64,000 nucleotides of DNA. Origin: Steroidobacteraceae bacterium. GTDB taxonomy: Bacteria; Pseudomonadota; Gammaproteobacteria; Steroidobacterales; Steroidobacteraceae. The stretch covers positions 41,028 through 105,027 of the forward strand of contig JABAQN010000004.1 in NCBI GenBank assembly GCA_019187495.1, given 5' to 3'. The notes under the pieces were generated by a model. The model saw only the letters and a list, made by a program, of their open reading frames with translations. It made no database searches and was not told where the DNA came from. Positions 12,085-20,584 of the stretch are shown piece by piece. The position numbers were made by a program, and so were the translations under genes. How positions within the stretch are numbered: the stretch's first letter is position 1; each line of letters begins with the position of its first letter.

Positions 12085-12753
12085 ATGACCCCGAGCCGCA
12101 CCCAGGCAGCAGCGATCGTGGCCGCCCCCGTCGACATGGCCCGTGCGCAGCCCTCCGCGATCGGCGGGCGGATCCGCCAGCTGCGGCGCGGGCGGCGCTG
12201 GACATTGAAGCGGCTGAGCGAAGCGACGCAGATCCCGCTGTCGACGCTCTCCAAGGTCGAAACCGGTGGCATTTCGCTCAACATCGAAAAGCTCCTCAAG
12301 GTCTGCACGGCGCTCGGCGTCGACATCATGCAGCTCGTGACCCCGGGCGAGACGCCCGCGGCGACGGCGCAGCAGGGTCCCGTCGTGACCGGCCGGCGCA
12401 GCCTGACGCTCGCCGGCCAGGCGCGTCGCGTCGAAACGGACAAATCGGTCTACGAGCACCACGCGACCGATTTCCTGCGTCGCAAGCTGCAGCCGTCGGT
12501 GCTCGAAGTGAAGGCGGGGCACACGCCCGAACTCATCCGCCACCAGGGCGAGGAGTTCATCTATGTGTTGCAGGGCACGGTCGAGTTCATCAGCGAGTTC
12601 TACGGGCCGACGCTGCTCAGGGCCGGCGAGAGCATCTACATCGACTCCTCGATGGCGCACAACCTGCGCGCCGTCGGCAGCAAGCCGGCGCGCGTGCTGA
12701 ACGTGATGACGAGCCCCGGTCAGGACATTCATTCGAAGCGCCGCGGCGAATAG
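12085..12753 (+). CDS. XRE-family regulator with C-terminal cupin domain
   Basis: 222 residues. Residues 28-85 form a lambda-repressor-like helix-turn-helix (GGRIRQLRRGRRWTLKRLS, then IPLSTLSKVETGGISLNIEKLLKV). Residues about 145-215 are a cupin barrel (HQGEEFIYVLQGTVEF, then GESIYIDSSMAHNLRAV), the layout of PuuR/SutR-type regulators in which the cupin senses a small ligand. It is divergent from the S12 hydrolase and convergent with dadA (25-bp overlap). A TTTCT-N6-AGAAA repeat stands 20 bp upstream, suggesting autoregulation, and the same motif before other cluster genes suggests it controls the catabolic regulon (inference). No ribosome site decides the start; the ATG at 12085 leaves a flexible 25-residue leader. 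Confidence 0.88.
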   Translation: MTPSRTQAAAIVAAPVDMARAQPSAIGGRIRQLRRGRRWTLKRLSEATQIPLSTLSKVETGGISLNIEKLLKVCTALGVDIMQLVTPGETPAATAQQGPVVTGRRSLTLAGQARRVETDKSVYEHHATDFLRRKLQPSVLEVKAGHTPELIRHQGEEFIYVLQGTVEFISEFYGPTLLRAGESIYIDSSMAHNLRAVGSKPARVLNVMTSPGQDIHSKRRGE

Positions 12754-13994
12754 GGGCCGGCATCGAGGGCGGGCGTACCGCCACCGACCAGGTCGACGAG
12801 CAGGCGAGCGGACCCGTCCGCCATCGTCCAGCCGAGATGCCCGTGGCCCGTGTTGGCGAACAGGCCCGTCGGACCGCAGGCGCCGATGCAGGGCACGCCG
12901 TCGGCACTCATTGGCCGAAGCCCGGCCCACGGCAACACGGTACCGGCCAGCAATCGCTCCGCATCGCGCGGCAGCACGGCCGCGAGCAGCCGGCGCAGGT
13001 TGTCGATGCGTACCGCGGTGGGCCGGGTGTCGAAGCCGGCAAATTCCGCGGTTCCCGCGACACGCAGTGCACCGCCGAGGGGGGTCAGCGCCGCATGCAA
13101 TGCGTCGTCGACGATCGGAATCCGGATCGGCGGCCGCTCATCGCCCGCGGCGGGAACGCAGGTCAGCGAGTAGCCCTTTACCGGCTTGACTGGCAAGCGG
13201 ACGCCGACGCTTCGCAGCAGCGCGGCGGAGTGACTGCCCGCCGCGACGATGACCGCATCGGCGGGCAAATCGCCGGTCGCGGTTCGCACACCGCGGACGG
13301 CGGGGCCCGCGAGTATCGCCGTCGCCCGGGTGTCGAGGCGGATGCGCGCGCCGAGTCGTTCCGCGGCGGCGCCCAGCGACTCCGTGAAGCGTCGCGCATC
13401 ACCGGCCTCGTCGCGGGGAAAATGCAGCGCGCCGGCGAGGCGATCCGCGATGCCGGCGAGGCCCGGTTCGAGGTCGACGGCCTCGGCCGCATTCAACAGG
13501 CGGACTTCGACGTCGGGGTGGGCGCAGGCGAGCGCCTTCTGCCGCCCCGCTTCGAGCGCCCGCGGATCGCGATAGATCTTCATCGTCCCGAGCGTCGCCG
13601 CGTCGTACTCGAGAAGCTCCTCGCGGCGCAGCCGTTCCATGCCGGCGACGCTGTAGGCGGCGAGGCGCAGGTTGTGCGCCGTGTTGGCGGCGTAGCGCCG
13701 CGGCGAGGAGGCGCCGAGGAACTTCAGTCCCCAGACGAGCAGGGAAGGCAGCGCGCGCGGCCGCACGAGCATCGGCGCGTCGGCGCGGCCGAGCGAGTGC
13801 AGCAGCTCTTTCCACACGCCGGGCGCGTTCCAGGGGTCGGCCATGCTCGGCGTCAGCATGCCGCCGTTGGCGAAGCTGGCGCCGCGAGCGACACCCGGTT
13901 CGCGCTCGATCACGGTGACCGTATGCCCGGCCCGTTGCAGGTGGTACGCGGAGGCCACGCCGACCAGCCCGGCGCCCACGATGACGATACGCAT
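12729..13994 (-). CDS. dadA: D-amino-acid dehydrogenase (FAD-dependent, DadA-type)
   Basis: 421 residues. The N-terminal Rossmann motif RIVIVGAGLVGVASAYHLQRAG binds FAD, and the DadA-typical segment ASFANGGMLTPSMADPWNAPG follows. The C-terminus ends in the flavin-binding WAGLRPMSADGVPCIG and NTGHGHLGWTMADGSARL. DadA-type enzymes oxidise D-amino acids to 2-oxo acids plus ammonia and pass electrons to the respiratory chain at the inner membrane. It is divergent from the M81 peptidase gene (66-bp gap) and next to the S12 hydrolase/regulator pair, which suggests it consumes D-residues freed by those peptidases. No alanine racemase (dadX) is present in the window. Confidence 0.88.
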   Translation of the reverse strand: MRIVIVGAGLVGVASAYHLQRAGHTVTVIEREPGVARGASFANGGMLTPSMADPWNAPGVWKELLHSLGRADAPMLVRPRALPSLLVWGLKFLGASSPRRYAANTAHNLRLAAYSVAGMERLRREELLEYDAATLGTMKIYRDPRALEAGRQKALACAHPDVEVRLLNAAEAVDLEPGLAGIADRLAGALHFPRDEAGDARRFTESLGAAAERLGARIRLDTRATAILAGPAVRGVRTATGDLPADAVIVAAGSHSAALLRSVGVRLPVKPVKGYSLTCVPAAGDERPPIRIPIVDDALHAALTPLGGALRVAGTAEFAGFDTRPTAVRIDNLRRLLAAVLPRDAERLLAGTVLPWAGLRPMSADGVPCIGACGPTGLFANTGHGHLGWTMADGSARLLVDLVGGGTPALDAGPYSPRRFE

Positions 13995-14036
13995 GAATTC
14001 CCGCCGTTGCCCCGTACGAAAAATCTAGCACAAAAT

Positions 14037-14052
14037 TTTCTGTAATGATAAT
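14037..14052. promoter_or_regulatory. Degenerate copy of the TTTCT-N6-AGAAA operator
   Basis: TTTCT (14037-14041), GTAATG, ATAAT (14048-14052): eight of ten arm bases match the sites at 12050 and 25699. It sits in the A/T-rich gap between dadA and the M81 gene, just upstream of the long transport/catabolic operon. Weak on its own; supported only by position. Confidence 0.3.
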
Positions 14053-14060
14053 TTTCGACA

Positions 14061-15521
14061 ATGAAGTGCTACATGGCCTTCCTCGCGCACGAGACGAATT
14101 CGTTCTCGCCCATCCCGACCGACCGGTCGAGCTTCGAGGAGGCCGGGATCTACCGGCCCGCGCTCGGCCCGCCGGGCGAGCACCTTTCGTTGCTGAAGGG
14201 GGTCGCCGACTTCTACGCCGAGGCGCAGCGGCGCAACGATGAGGCCGTGGTCGGCCTGTGCGCGATCGCCCAGCCGAGCCTGCCGTGCCTGAAGCGCGAT
14301 TACGAGGCCCTGCGCGACGAAATCCTCGACGGCCTGCGTGCCGCCATGCCGGTCGACATGGTGCTGCTGATGCTGCACGGTTCGATGATGGCGCAGGGCT
14401 GCGATGATTGCGAAGGCGATGTGCTCGCGCGCGTGCGCGCGATCGTCGGCAGCGACGTGCCGGTCGGGGTGCTGCTCGACCTCCACTGCAACATCACGCC
14501 GGGCATGGTCGCCAACGCGACCGCGATCAAGGCCTGCAAGGAGTATCCGCACACGGACTTCGCGGAGCGGGCGCAGGAGCTGTACGCGATCATCGCCGCC
14601 ACGGCGCAGAAGAAGATCGAGCCGGTGATGCGCTTCGTGCGGGTGCCGATGCTCGGCCTCTTCCAGACGACGCGCGAGCCGATGCGCAGTTTCGTCGACG
14701 GACTCCTCGCGCGGGAGAAAGAGCCCGGCGTCCTGTCGATCACGCTCGCGCACGGGTTTCCGTGGTCGGATTTTTCGGGGGCCGGCGCCGGCGTGCTCGC
14801 GATCACCGATCGCGACGAGCCGAAGGCACGCGAGCTCGCGGAAAGCATCGGCAGGCAGTTCTTCGCGCTGCGCGAGGCGGCGCAGGTACCCCTGCGCGGC
14901 ATCGACGCGGCGATCGACGAAGCGCTCGGGGTCGCATCGGGCTCGGTCGTCATTGCGGACATGTCCGACAATCCGGGCGGCGGCGCGCCATCGGACTCCA
15001 CGTTCATGCTGCGTGCCCTGCTCGAACGCAGGGTGCGCAATGTCGTCGTCGGCCTCGTCTGGGATCCGGTCGCGGTGCGCATCGCGTTCTCGGCGGGCGA
15101 AGGTGCCCGCATTCCGATGCGCATCGGCGGCAAGCTCGGCCCGGCGTCGGGCGATCCGCTGGATGTCGAGGCAACCGTGCTGCATCTTCGTACCGACGCC
15201 GCGCAGCCGCACATCGCGGACGGCTATCCGGTGGAGCTCGGGCGCACCGCGGTGGTCGAGTTCGAGGGGATCGCCGTCGTGCTGAACGAAATCCGGCAGC
15301 AGCCGTTCCACCCCGGCGCCTTCACCGCCGCGGGCATCGATCCCTGGCAGAGGCGCATCATCGTCGTGAAGTCGTCGTTCCACTTCTACGCCGGCTTCGC
15401 CGAGCGCGCCGCTGCCATCATCTATTGTGACGCGCCGGGCGCACTGAACAACGACGTGGCCCGGCGTCCCTACCGGCGACTGAAACGGCCGATCTGGCCG
15501 CTCGACGATGTGACAATGTAA
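14061..15521 (+). CDS. M81 family metallopeptidase (MlrC-like)
   Basis: 486 residues. The start MKCYMAFLAHETNSFSPIPTD is the signature N-terminus of the M81/MlrC family; MlrC is the zinc enzyme that cleaves the D-residue-containing linear tetrapeptide in microcystin breakdown. Candidate metal-site segments are the first HET, LLMLHGSMMA and VLLDLHCNIT, and a C-terminal region MSDNPGGGAPSDSTFMLRALLE is also typical. No signal peptide is seen, so it is cytoplasmic and would act on imported peptide. It is the first gene of an operon with the TRAP transporter (8 nt to dctM). The ATG at 14061 gives the canonical family start; no Shine-Dalgarno sequence is seen. Confidence 0.88.
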   Translation: MKCYMAFLAHETNSFSPIPTDRSSFEEAGIYRPALGPPGEHLSLLKGVADFYAEAQRRNDEAVVGLCAIAQPSLPCLKRDYEALRDEILDGLRAAMPVDMVLLMLHGSMMAQGCDDCEGDVLARVRAIVGSDVPVGVLLDLHCNITPGMVANATAIKACKEYPHTDFAERAQELYAIIAATAQKKIEPVMRFVRVPMLGLFQTTREPMRSFVDGLLAREKEPGVLSITLAHGFPWSDFSGAGAGVLAITDRDEPKARELAESIGRQFFALREAAQVPLRGIDAAIDEALGVASGSVVIADMSDNPGGGAPSDSTFMLRALLERRVRNVVVGLVWDPVAVRIAFSAGEGARIPMRIGGKLGPASGDPLDVEATVLHLRTDAAQPHIADGYPVELGRTAVVEFEGIAVVLNEIRQQPFHPGAFTAAGIDPWQRRIIVVKSSFHFYAGFAERAAAIIYCDAPGALNNDVARRPYRRLKRPIWPLDDVTM

Positions 15522-15529
15522 CGGTCGCG

Positions 15530-16813
15530 ATGGGCGCCATTTTCATCATCGGCGTCGCGCTGCTGCTGCTCTTCGGCGGCGTCGCGCTGGCGTACGTGAC
15601 AGGCGCGGCGGCCGTGGTCGCCTTCTTCACGCTCGGCATCGGCGACTATCTCGCGGTCGTCCCGCAGCGCATGTTCAGCCAGATGGACGTGTTCGCCATC
15701 ATGGCGATGCCGCTGTTCATCTGGGCCGGCGAGCTGATGAACCGCGGCGGCATCACGCGCGCGCTGATCGAACTGTCGCTGCTGATCGCGGGCCGGGTGC
15801 GCGGCGGGCTCGGCCACGCGAACGTGCTGACCTCGGTGTTCTTCTCCGGCATCAGCGGTTCGGCCGCCGCCGACATCGCGGCGCTCACCAACACCTTCGT
15901 GAAGCAGATGGAACAGCGCGGCTACGATCCGCTGTACGCGGGAGCATTGACCGCGGCGGCGTCGGTGATCGGGCCGATCATCCCGCCGTCGATCATTTTC
16001 ATCCTGTACGGCGCGATCCTCTCGACCGACGTGGCGGCCCTGTTCGCGGCCGGCATGATTCCCGGCCTCATGATCGCCGGTGCCCTGATGGCCATGAATG
16101 CCTGGATCGCGCATCGCGAGGGCCATCCGGGCGGCACGGCGGCGGATATCCCGCAGTGGCGGCCGACGCTGCGCAAGGCGTTGCCTGCGCTCGTGCTGCC
16201 GGCGGTGATCCTCGGCGGCATCGTGTTCGGCGTGATGACGCCGATCGAGGCCGGCGCGGTCGCCGTGGCCGCCTCGGCGCTCGTCGGCCTGTGGTACCGC
16301 GAACTGACGCTCGCGGAGTTCGTCGAGTCGGTGCACCGCACCGCGCTGCTCACCGGCATGATCTTCATGCTGCTCGCGGCCGGCTGCCTCGTCACCTATC
16401 TCGTCGCGTTGAGCCAGGTCGGCGACCATGTCGCGGAGTTCGTGAAGTCGTTCGGGCTGACGGGGATCTGGTACCTGCTGCTCCTGATGCTGGTCTTCCT
16501 CGTGCTCGGCATGCTCGTCGACACGATGATCTCGCTGATCCTCGTCGCGCCGCTCCTGGTCCCGGTGGCGATCGAGCAGGGCGTGCATCCGGTCGCACTC
16601 GGCATGATGGTGTGCCTCAACCTGACCCTCGGGCTCATCACGCCGCCGATGGGTGGCGCGATCATGATGGTCGCGTCGATCACCGGCCAGGGCTATTGGG
16701 CGCTGTGCAAGCGCATCATGCCGTTCGTGCTGGTCGAGATCGCGATCCTCGTGTTGATCGTGCTGTTCCCCGAATTGTCGCTCGCGGTCCCGCGCTGGAT
16801 GGGGATGCTGTGA
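15530..16813 (+). CDS. dctM: TRAP transporter large membrane subunit (DctM-like)
   Basis: 427 residues, almost entirely hydrophobic with roughly a dozen membrane segments. Family markers are the MPLFIWAGELMNRGGI start, GHANVLTSVFFSGISGSAAADIAAL, the ASVIGPIIPPSIIFILYG core and the late LTLGLITPPMGGAIMMV. It forms the Na+-driven channel of a tripartite ATP-independent periplasmic transporter with the small subunit and the binding protein encoded next. Its stop overlaps the dctP start (TGATG). It is cotranscribed with the M81 peptidase, so the solute is probably a small organic acid or a peptide/amino-acid breakdown product (inference). Confidence 0.93.
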   Translation: MGAIFIIGVALLLLFGGVALAYVTGAAAVVAFFTLGIGDYLAVVPQRMFSQMDVFAIMAMPLFIWAGELMNRGGITRALIELSLLIAGRVRGGLGHANVLTSVFFSGISGSAAADIAALTNTFVKQMEQRGYDPLYAGALTAAASVIGPIIPPSIIFILYGAILSTDVAALFAAGMIPGLMIAGALMAMNAWIAHREGHPGGTAADIPQWRPTLRKALPALVLPAVILGGIVFGVMTPIEAGAVAVAASALVGLWYRELTLAEFVESVHRTALLTGMIFMLLAAGCLVTYLVALSQVGDHVAEFVKSFGLTGIWYLLLLMLVFLVLGMLVDTMISLILVAPLLVPVAIEQGVHPVALGMMVCLNLTLGLITPPMGGAIMMVASITGQGYWALCKRIMPFVLVEIAILVLIVLFPELSLAVPRWMGML

Positions 16814-17829
16814 TGCGGCGGCGCGAGTTCTCGCTGATGGTGCTCGGCGCCGCGGCCGTGGGGCCGGTCGCGTGCACGGCGCCGCGGCGCGGCATCAAGG
16901 TCGGGATGTCGACGCCCATCGATGCCAAACGCAACGGCTCGTACGTGTGGATCGAGGCCCTCGCGGCCGAGCTCGAGCGCGCGGGTATGCCGGTGCGCGT
17001 CTACCCGAACAGCGCGCTCGGCGGCGAGAAGGAGCGGATGGACCAGGTGGCGATCGGCCTACTCGAAGTCAACGAGACGGGCGGTGACGAGCTCGCGCGT
17101 CTCTCGCCGCTGTTCCATGCCATGCGACCGTTCGAGATCGAATCCTACGAGCAGATGGACCGCCTGCTCGAGCACACGCCGTTTCTCGGGGAAGTCAACG
17201 AGGAGCTGGCGGACGACGACCTCGTGCTGCTCGACCTCGCCTACACCGGTGCGATGGTCGGACTCCTGACCCGCGGCACGCCGGTGCGCCACCTCGCGGA
17301 ACTGCGCAAGCTGCGCCTGCGCATCATCAGCGCCGCCGACCTGAACCTGCTCGATGCGTGGCAGGTGCGCGGCGTGCGGGTCGCATGGGAGGAAGTGACG
17401 CAGGCGCTGCAGACCGGCATGGTCGATGCCTACCTCAATCCGCCGATCGTCGCCGTGATGTTCGGCCACGGCAACGTCATCGACTACTTCACGAACCTGC
17501 GCATGGGTCCGTCGGCGCGCTGCATCGTCGCGTCGCGCCGCTGGTACCTCGGCCTCGAGCCACGTTTCAGGGGCGCATTCGATGCCGGCGTGCGCGAGGC
17601 GCGCGTCGCCAATCGCGCCTGGACGACGGGTGCCATCGCGCGGGAGCGGTCGCTCCTCGAGAAGACCGGCATCAAGTGGATCGACATCGACGAGGCGACG
17701 CGCAACGAGTGGCGCGAGGCGAGCCGCAGGATCAAGCGCACGCGCTGGGAAACGCCGGAGGCGGAAGCGCGGCTCAAGGCCATGATCGATTCGACGCGCG
17801 ATCCGGTCGCGAAGCAGGGCACGCCATGA
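16813..17829 (+). CDS. dctP: TRAP transporter periplasmic solute-binding protein (DctP-like)
   Basis: 338 residues from the ATG overlapping the dctM stop; a longer frame upstream is only antisense/shadow. The N-terminus MRRREFSLMVLGAAAVG has a twin-arginine-like RRxF pattern and a Cys after PVA, so export by Tat and possible lipidation are plausible. The body follows the DctP pattern: GGEKERMDQVAIGLLEVNETG near the ligand cleft, then VAWEEVTQALQTGMVDAYLNPP, where the family usually reads 'evytALqqGvvDg'. It captures the substrate in the periplasm for DctQM. The usual GAAG/Arg-carboxylate contacts cannot be assigned with certainty. Confidence 0.9.
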   Translation: MRRREFSLMVLGAAAVGPVACTAPRRGIKVGMSTPIDAKRNGSYVWIEALAAELERAGMPVRVYPNSALGGEKERMDQVAIGLLEVNETGGDELARLSPLFHAMRPFEIESYEQMDRLLEHTPFLGEVNEELADDDLVLLDLAYTGAMVGLLTRGTPVRHLAELRKLRLRIISAADLNLLDAWQVRGVRVAWEEVTQALQTGMVDAYLNPPIVAVMFGHGNVIDYFTNLRMGPSARCIVASRRWYLGLEPRFRGAFDAGVREARVANRAWTTGAIARERSLLEKTGIKWIDIDEATRNEWREASRRIKRTRWETPEAEARLKAMIDSTRDPVAKQGTP

Positions 17830-18335
17830 TCGCCGGCATCGCGCGCGCGCTCGCGGTGCTGTCGAAGGCGCTCGACCGCGCGTGCTGGGTGATCGCCTTC
17901 GTTGCGCTGCACGTGATGCTGCTTTCGATCCTGCTGCAGGTGGTGGCGCGATACATCTTCGATGCCCCGCCGGCCTGGACGGAGGAACTCGGCCGCTTCG
18001 CGATGATCTGGGGCGCGATGACGGGAGCGACGATGGCGTACTACCGCGGCGTCGATCCCGTGATGGTGAACTTCAACACCCGCGGCGAGCCCGCTCGCGC
18101 GCTCTACATGCGCCTGATCGAGGCGGTAGGCGTTCTCGCGCTCGCGGCGCCGGTCCTGCTGTATGCACCGGCGTTCCTCGAGCGGCACGCCCACCGGATC
18201 ACCGAGACGCTCGAATGGAACAGCGCCGCGGTGGTCGTGATCATTCCCGCGAGCTTCGCGGTGATCGTGGTCCATCTCGCCGCGCGGCTCGCCGAAGCGC
18301 TGCGCGCATGGCGCGCGCAGGACGCGCCGCGATGA
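17826..18335 (+). CDS. dctQ: TRAP transporter small membrane subunit (DctQ-like)
   Basis: 169 residues, ATGA overlap with dctP and with the next gene. Four membrane segments are visible (WVIAFVALHVMLLSILLQVV, FAMIWGAMTGATMAYY, AVGVLALAAPVLLYA, VVVIIPASFAVIVVHLAARL), plus the DctQ motif RYIFDAPPAWTEELGRFAMIW between the first two. It partners DctM in the inner membrane. In most TRAP operons the order is P-Q-M; here it is M-P-Q with the small subunit last. Confidence 0.92.
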   Translation: MIAGIARALAVLSKALDRACWVIAFVALHVMLLSILLQVVARYIFDAPPAWTEELGRFAMIWGAMTGATMAYYRGVDPVMVNFNTRGEPARALYMRLIEAVGVLALAAPVLLYAPAFLERHAHRITETLEWNSAAVVVIIPASFAVIVVHLAARLAEALRAWRAQDAPR

Positions 18336-20584
18336 GCGGGCGCTGGCGGTTGCCGCTCTTCCTCGTCGCCGCGGTCGCGGTCCTGCCCGGCGTGCTGCGC
18401 ATTGCGGATCATGCGCCCGCATCCGCCCCGGCGCCGGCGGCGAAGGATGCGTTCAGGGCCGATGCGGCGCTGACGCAGCTGGCGGTGTTGCTCGACGGAT
18501 CCTTGCCGCACCCTGCGGGCAGCGCGGCGAACCGCCAGGTCGCCGATCGCATCATCGCCGCGTTGCGGACAGCCGGCTACGACCCCGAGGTGCAGGAAGG
18601 ATTCAAGTGCTCGACACTCGCGCCCGGTTGCAGCGTGGTGCGCAATGTCATCGCGGTCCGCCAGGGTCGTGATCCCGGCCGGGCGGTCCTCGTCACGGCG
18701 CATTACGACAGCGTGCCGGGTTCCGTGGCCGCGGCGGACGATGGTGCCGGCGTCGCGACGTTGCTCACGATCGCGGCACAACTCGCGGCACGCCCGCCGC
18801 TGCTGCACGATGTCGTGTTCCTGTTCGCCGACGCCGAGGAGGCCGGCCTGCGCGGCGCGATGCTGTTCGCGGACGCGCATCCGCTGATGGAGCACGTCGC
18901 CTTCGTGGTGAACCTCGAGGCACGCGGCGTGACCGGGCCGAGCCTGATGTTCGAGACCGGCGCGAACAACGCCGCGCTGATGGCGGCGTTCGCCGACGCG
19001 GCGCCGCGTCCCGTCTCGAATTCGCTGCTGTACGAGGTCTACCGGCGGATGCCGAACAGCACCGACTTCGCGATCTACAAGCGGCGCGGAGTGAGCGGGT
19101 TCAATTTCGCGTTCTCGCGCGGCGCCGCGCTCTATCACTCGGAGCGTGATGACCTTGCGCACCTCGATCCGGCCTCGGTGCAACACCAGGGCGACAATGC
19201 GCTCGCGGCGCTGCTGCGCATCGCCGACACGCCATTCGAGACGCTCACCGCGACAGGCGACGCCACCTACTTCGACATCGCCGGGCGCTGGCTCGTGCAT
19301 TGGCCGGCCTCATGGAACCCGTATCTCGCGGTGCTCGGGCTCGCGCTCGTGTGCGTGATCGCGTGGCGGCAAGGCCGCGCCGCTGCGCGCGCCCTGGCTG
19401 CGGCGCTTGCGGCATCGGTGGCCTGCCTCGTGCTGACCGTGCTCGCCGGGTGGCTCCTCGCCTGGCCGCTCGGCAAGTGGCCCGGTGTACATCCGCTCGA
19501 TCATCCTCATCCCTGGCCGGCGCGGATCGCCTTGATCGAGGCGGCACTCATGGTCGCGTTCGCCGTGGCCGGCCGGGCGGCGCGGCACACCACCGCGGGT
19601 GCCACCGCGACCGTGGCGTGGGGACTCGTCGGCGTGCTGGCGCTGGCTGCATCCCTCACCGTCCCGGGCATGAGCTACTTCTTTCTCATGCCGCTGCTCG
19701 CCTACGGTGTCCTCGGCGCGATCGGGCCGCGCATCGCGCCGATCGTCGCGATGGTGGTCGCGGCGTACTTCGCGCTCCAACACTACCTGCAACTCGACGC
19801 CGTCGCGAGTTTCGCGCACGCGGCTGTCCTGATGGTTCCGCTGCTGCTGTTCGGGCTCGCACTGCTGCCACCCGCGGTCGGTTACGCGCAGCGGCAGGGA
19901 GCGAGGGCGCCGGTGACCGCCGGTATCGCGATCGTGGCCGTCGCAGCGCTCATCGCCATGATTGTGCCGACGCACACTTTCGATCGACCCGGTGGCGTCA
20001 ACCTGCTCTATGTGCAGGACGATGCGGCCGGCACGGCGCAATGGCAGCTGGAGTCCTTCGGTGAACCGGCGCGCGAAGTGCGCGATGCGCTCGGCTTCGA
20101 CGGGGCCCCGCAGCGAATACTGCGGTTCGGCGTCCTGCCTGCCGACGCCTACCTGAAGTCGACCGTCAGTCGGCACCTGCCCGCGCCCATCGTGCAGATC
20201 GATGAGGACATCGAGCGTGACGGCCGGCGCATCGTGCGCGGCGAGGTCCGTAGCCGGCGACCGACCTGGCAACTGGGCCTCGCGTTCCCCGCGGACGCCC
20301 CGGTGCTCGGCCTGCGCGTGGCGGACCAGGTCGTGCTCGAAAGCGCCGCGACCGACGCACGCGTGGTCCGCTTGCAGGGCGCGGGCGTCGAACCCGTGCG
20401 CTTCGAGATCACCGCGCGGCCGCGGGCGGCGCTCACCGTCATTGCGTTCGATACGGGCGCGATGATCGCGGACCCGCAAGCCCGCGCGATGCTCGCGCGC
20501 CGCCCCGCGAATGCCGCGCCGCTGCACGGCGGCAACCAGTCGATCGTCTTCTCCCGGCTCACCCTGGCAACACCACCGACATGA
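18332..20584 (+). CDS. M28-family zinc peptidase with C-terminal membrane domain
   Basis: 750 residues, ATGA overlap with dctQ. The N-terminal helix (LPLFLVAAVAVLPGVLRI) is a signal anchor. The peptidase domain shows M28 zinc ligands in order: His-Asp in VTAHYDSVPG, Asp in AADDGAG, the catalytic Glu pair in FADAEEAGLRGA, a further acidic ligand near NLEARG, and His in ALYHSERDD. From about residue 330 there are eight or so hydrophobic segments, giving the layout of the Fxna/ERMP1-like membrane aminopeptidases. It would trim N-terminal residues from peptides on the periplasmic side. Its ATGA overlap with the GH172 gene means peptidase and glycosidase are made from one message. Confidence 0.87.
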   Translation: MSGRWRLPLFLVAAVAVLPGVLRIADHAPASAPAPAAKDAFRADAALTQLAVLLDGSLPHPAGSAANRQVADRIIAALRTAGYDPEVQEGFKCSTLAPGCSVVRNVIAVRQGRDPGRAVLVTAHYDSVPGSVAAADDGAGVATLLTIAAQLAARPPLLHDVVFLFADAEEAGLRGAMLFADAHPLMEHVAFVVNLEARGVTGPSLMFETGANNAALMAAFADAAPRPVSNSLLYEVYRRMPNSTDFAIYKRRGVSGFNFAFSRGAALYHSERDDLAHLDPASVQHQGDNALAALLRIADTPFETLTATGDATYFDIAGRWLVHWPASWNPYLAVLGLALVCVIAWRQGRAAARALAAALAASVACLVLTVLAGWLLAWPLGKWPGVHPLDHPHPWPARIALIEAALMVAFAVAGRAARHTTAGATATVAWGLVGVLALAASLTVPGMSYFFLMPLLAYGVLGAIGPRIAPIVAMVVAAYFALQHYLQLDAVASFAHAAVLMVPLLLFGLALLPPAVGYAQRQGARAPVTAGIAIVAVAALIAMIVPTHTFDRPGGVNLLYVQDDAAGTAQWQLESFGEPAREVRDALGFDGAPQRILRFGVLPADAYLKSTVSRHLPAPIVQIDEDIERDGRRIVRGEVRSRRPTWQLGLAFPADAPVLGLRVADQVVLESAATDARVVRLQGAGVEPVRFEITARPRAALTVIAFDTGAMIADPQARAMLARRPANAAPLHGGNQSIVFSRLTLATPPT

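Noticed and set aside
12024..12443. N-terminal extension of the S12 hydrolase frame
   Set aside because: Antisense to the XRE-cupin regulator; the signal peptide begins at the ATG at 12023.
10188..14045. 1285-residue plus-strand frame
   Set aside because: Antisense to the S12 hydrolase and dadA and out of frame with the regulator; no domain recognised.
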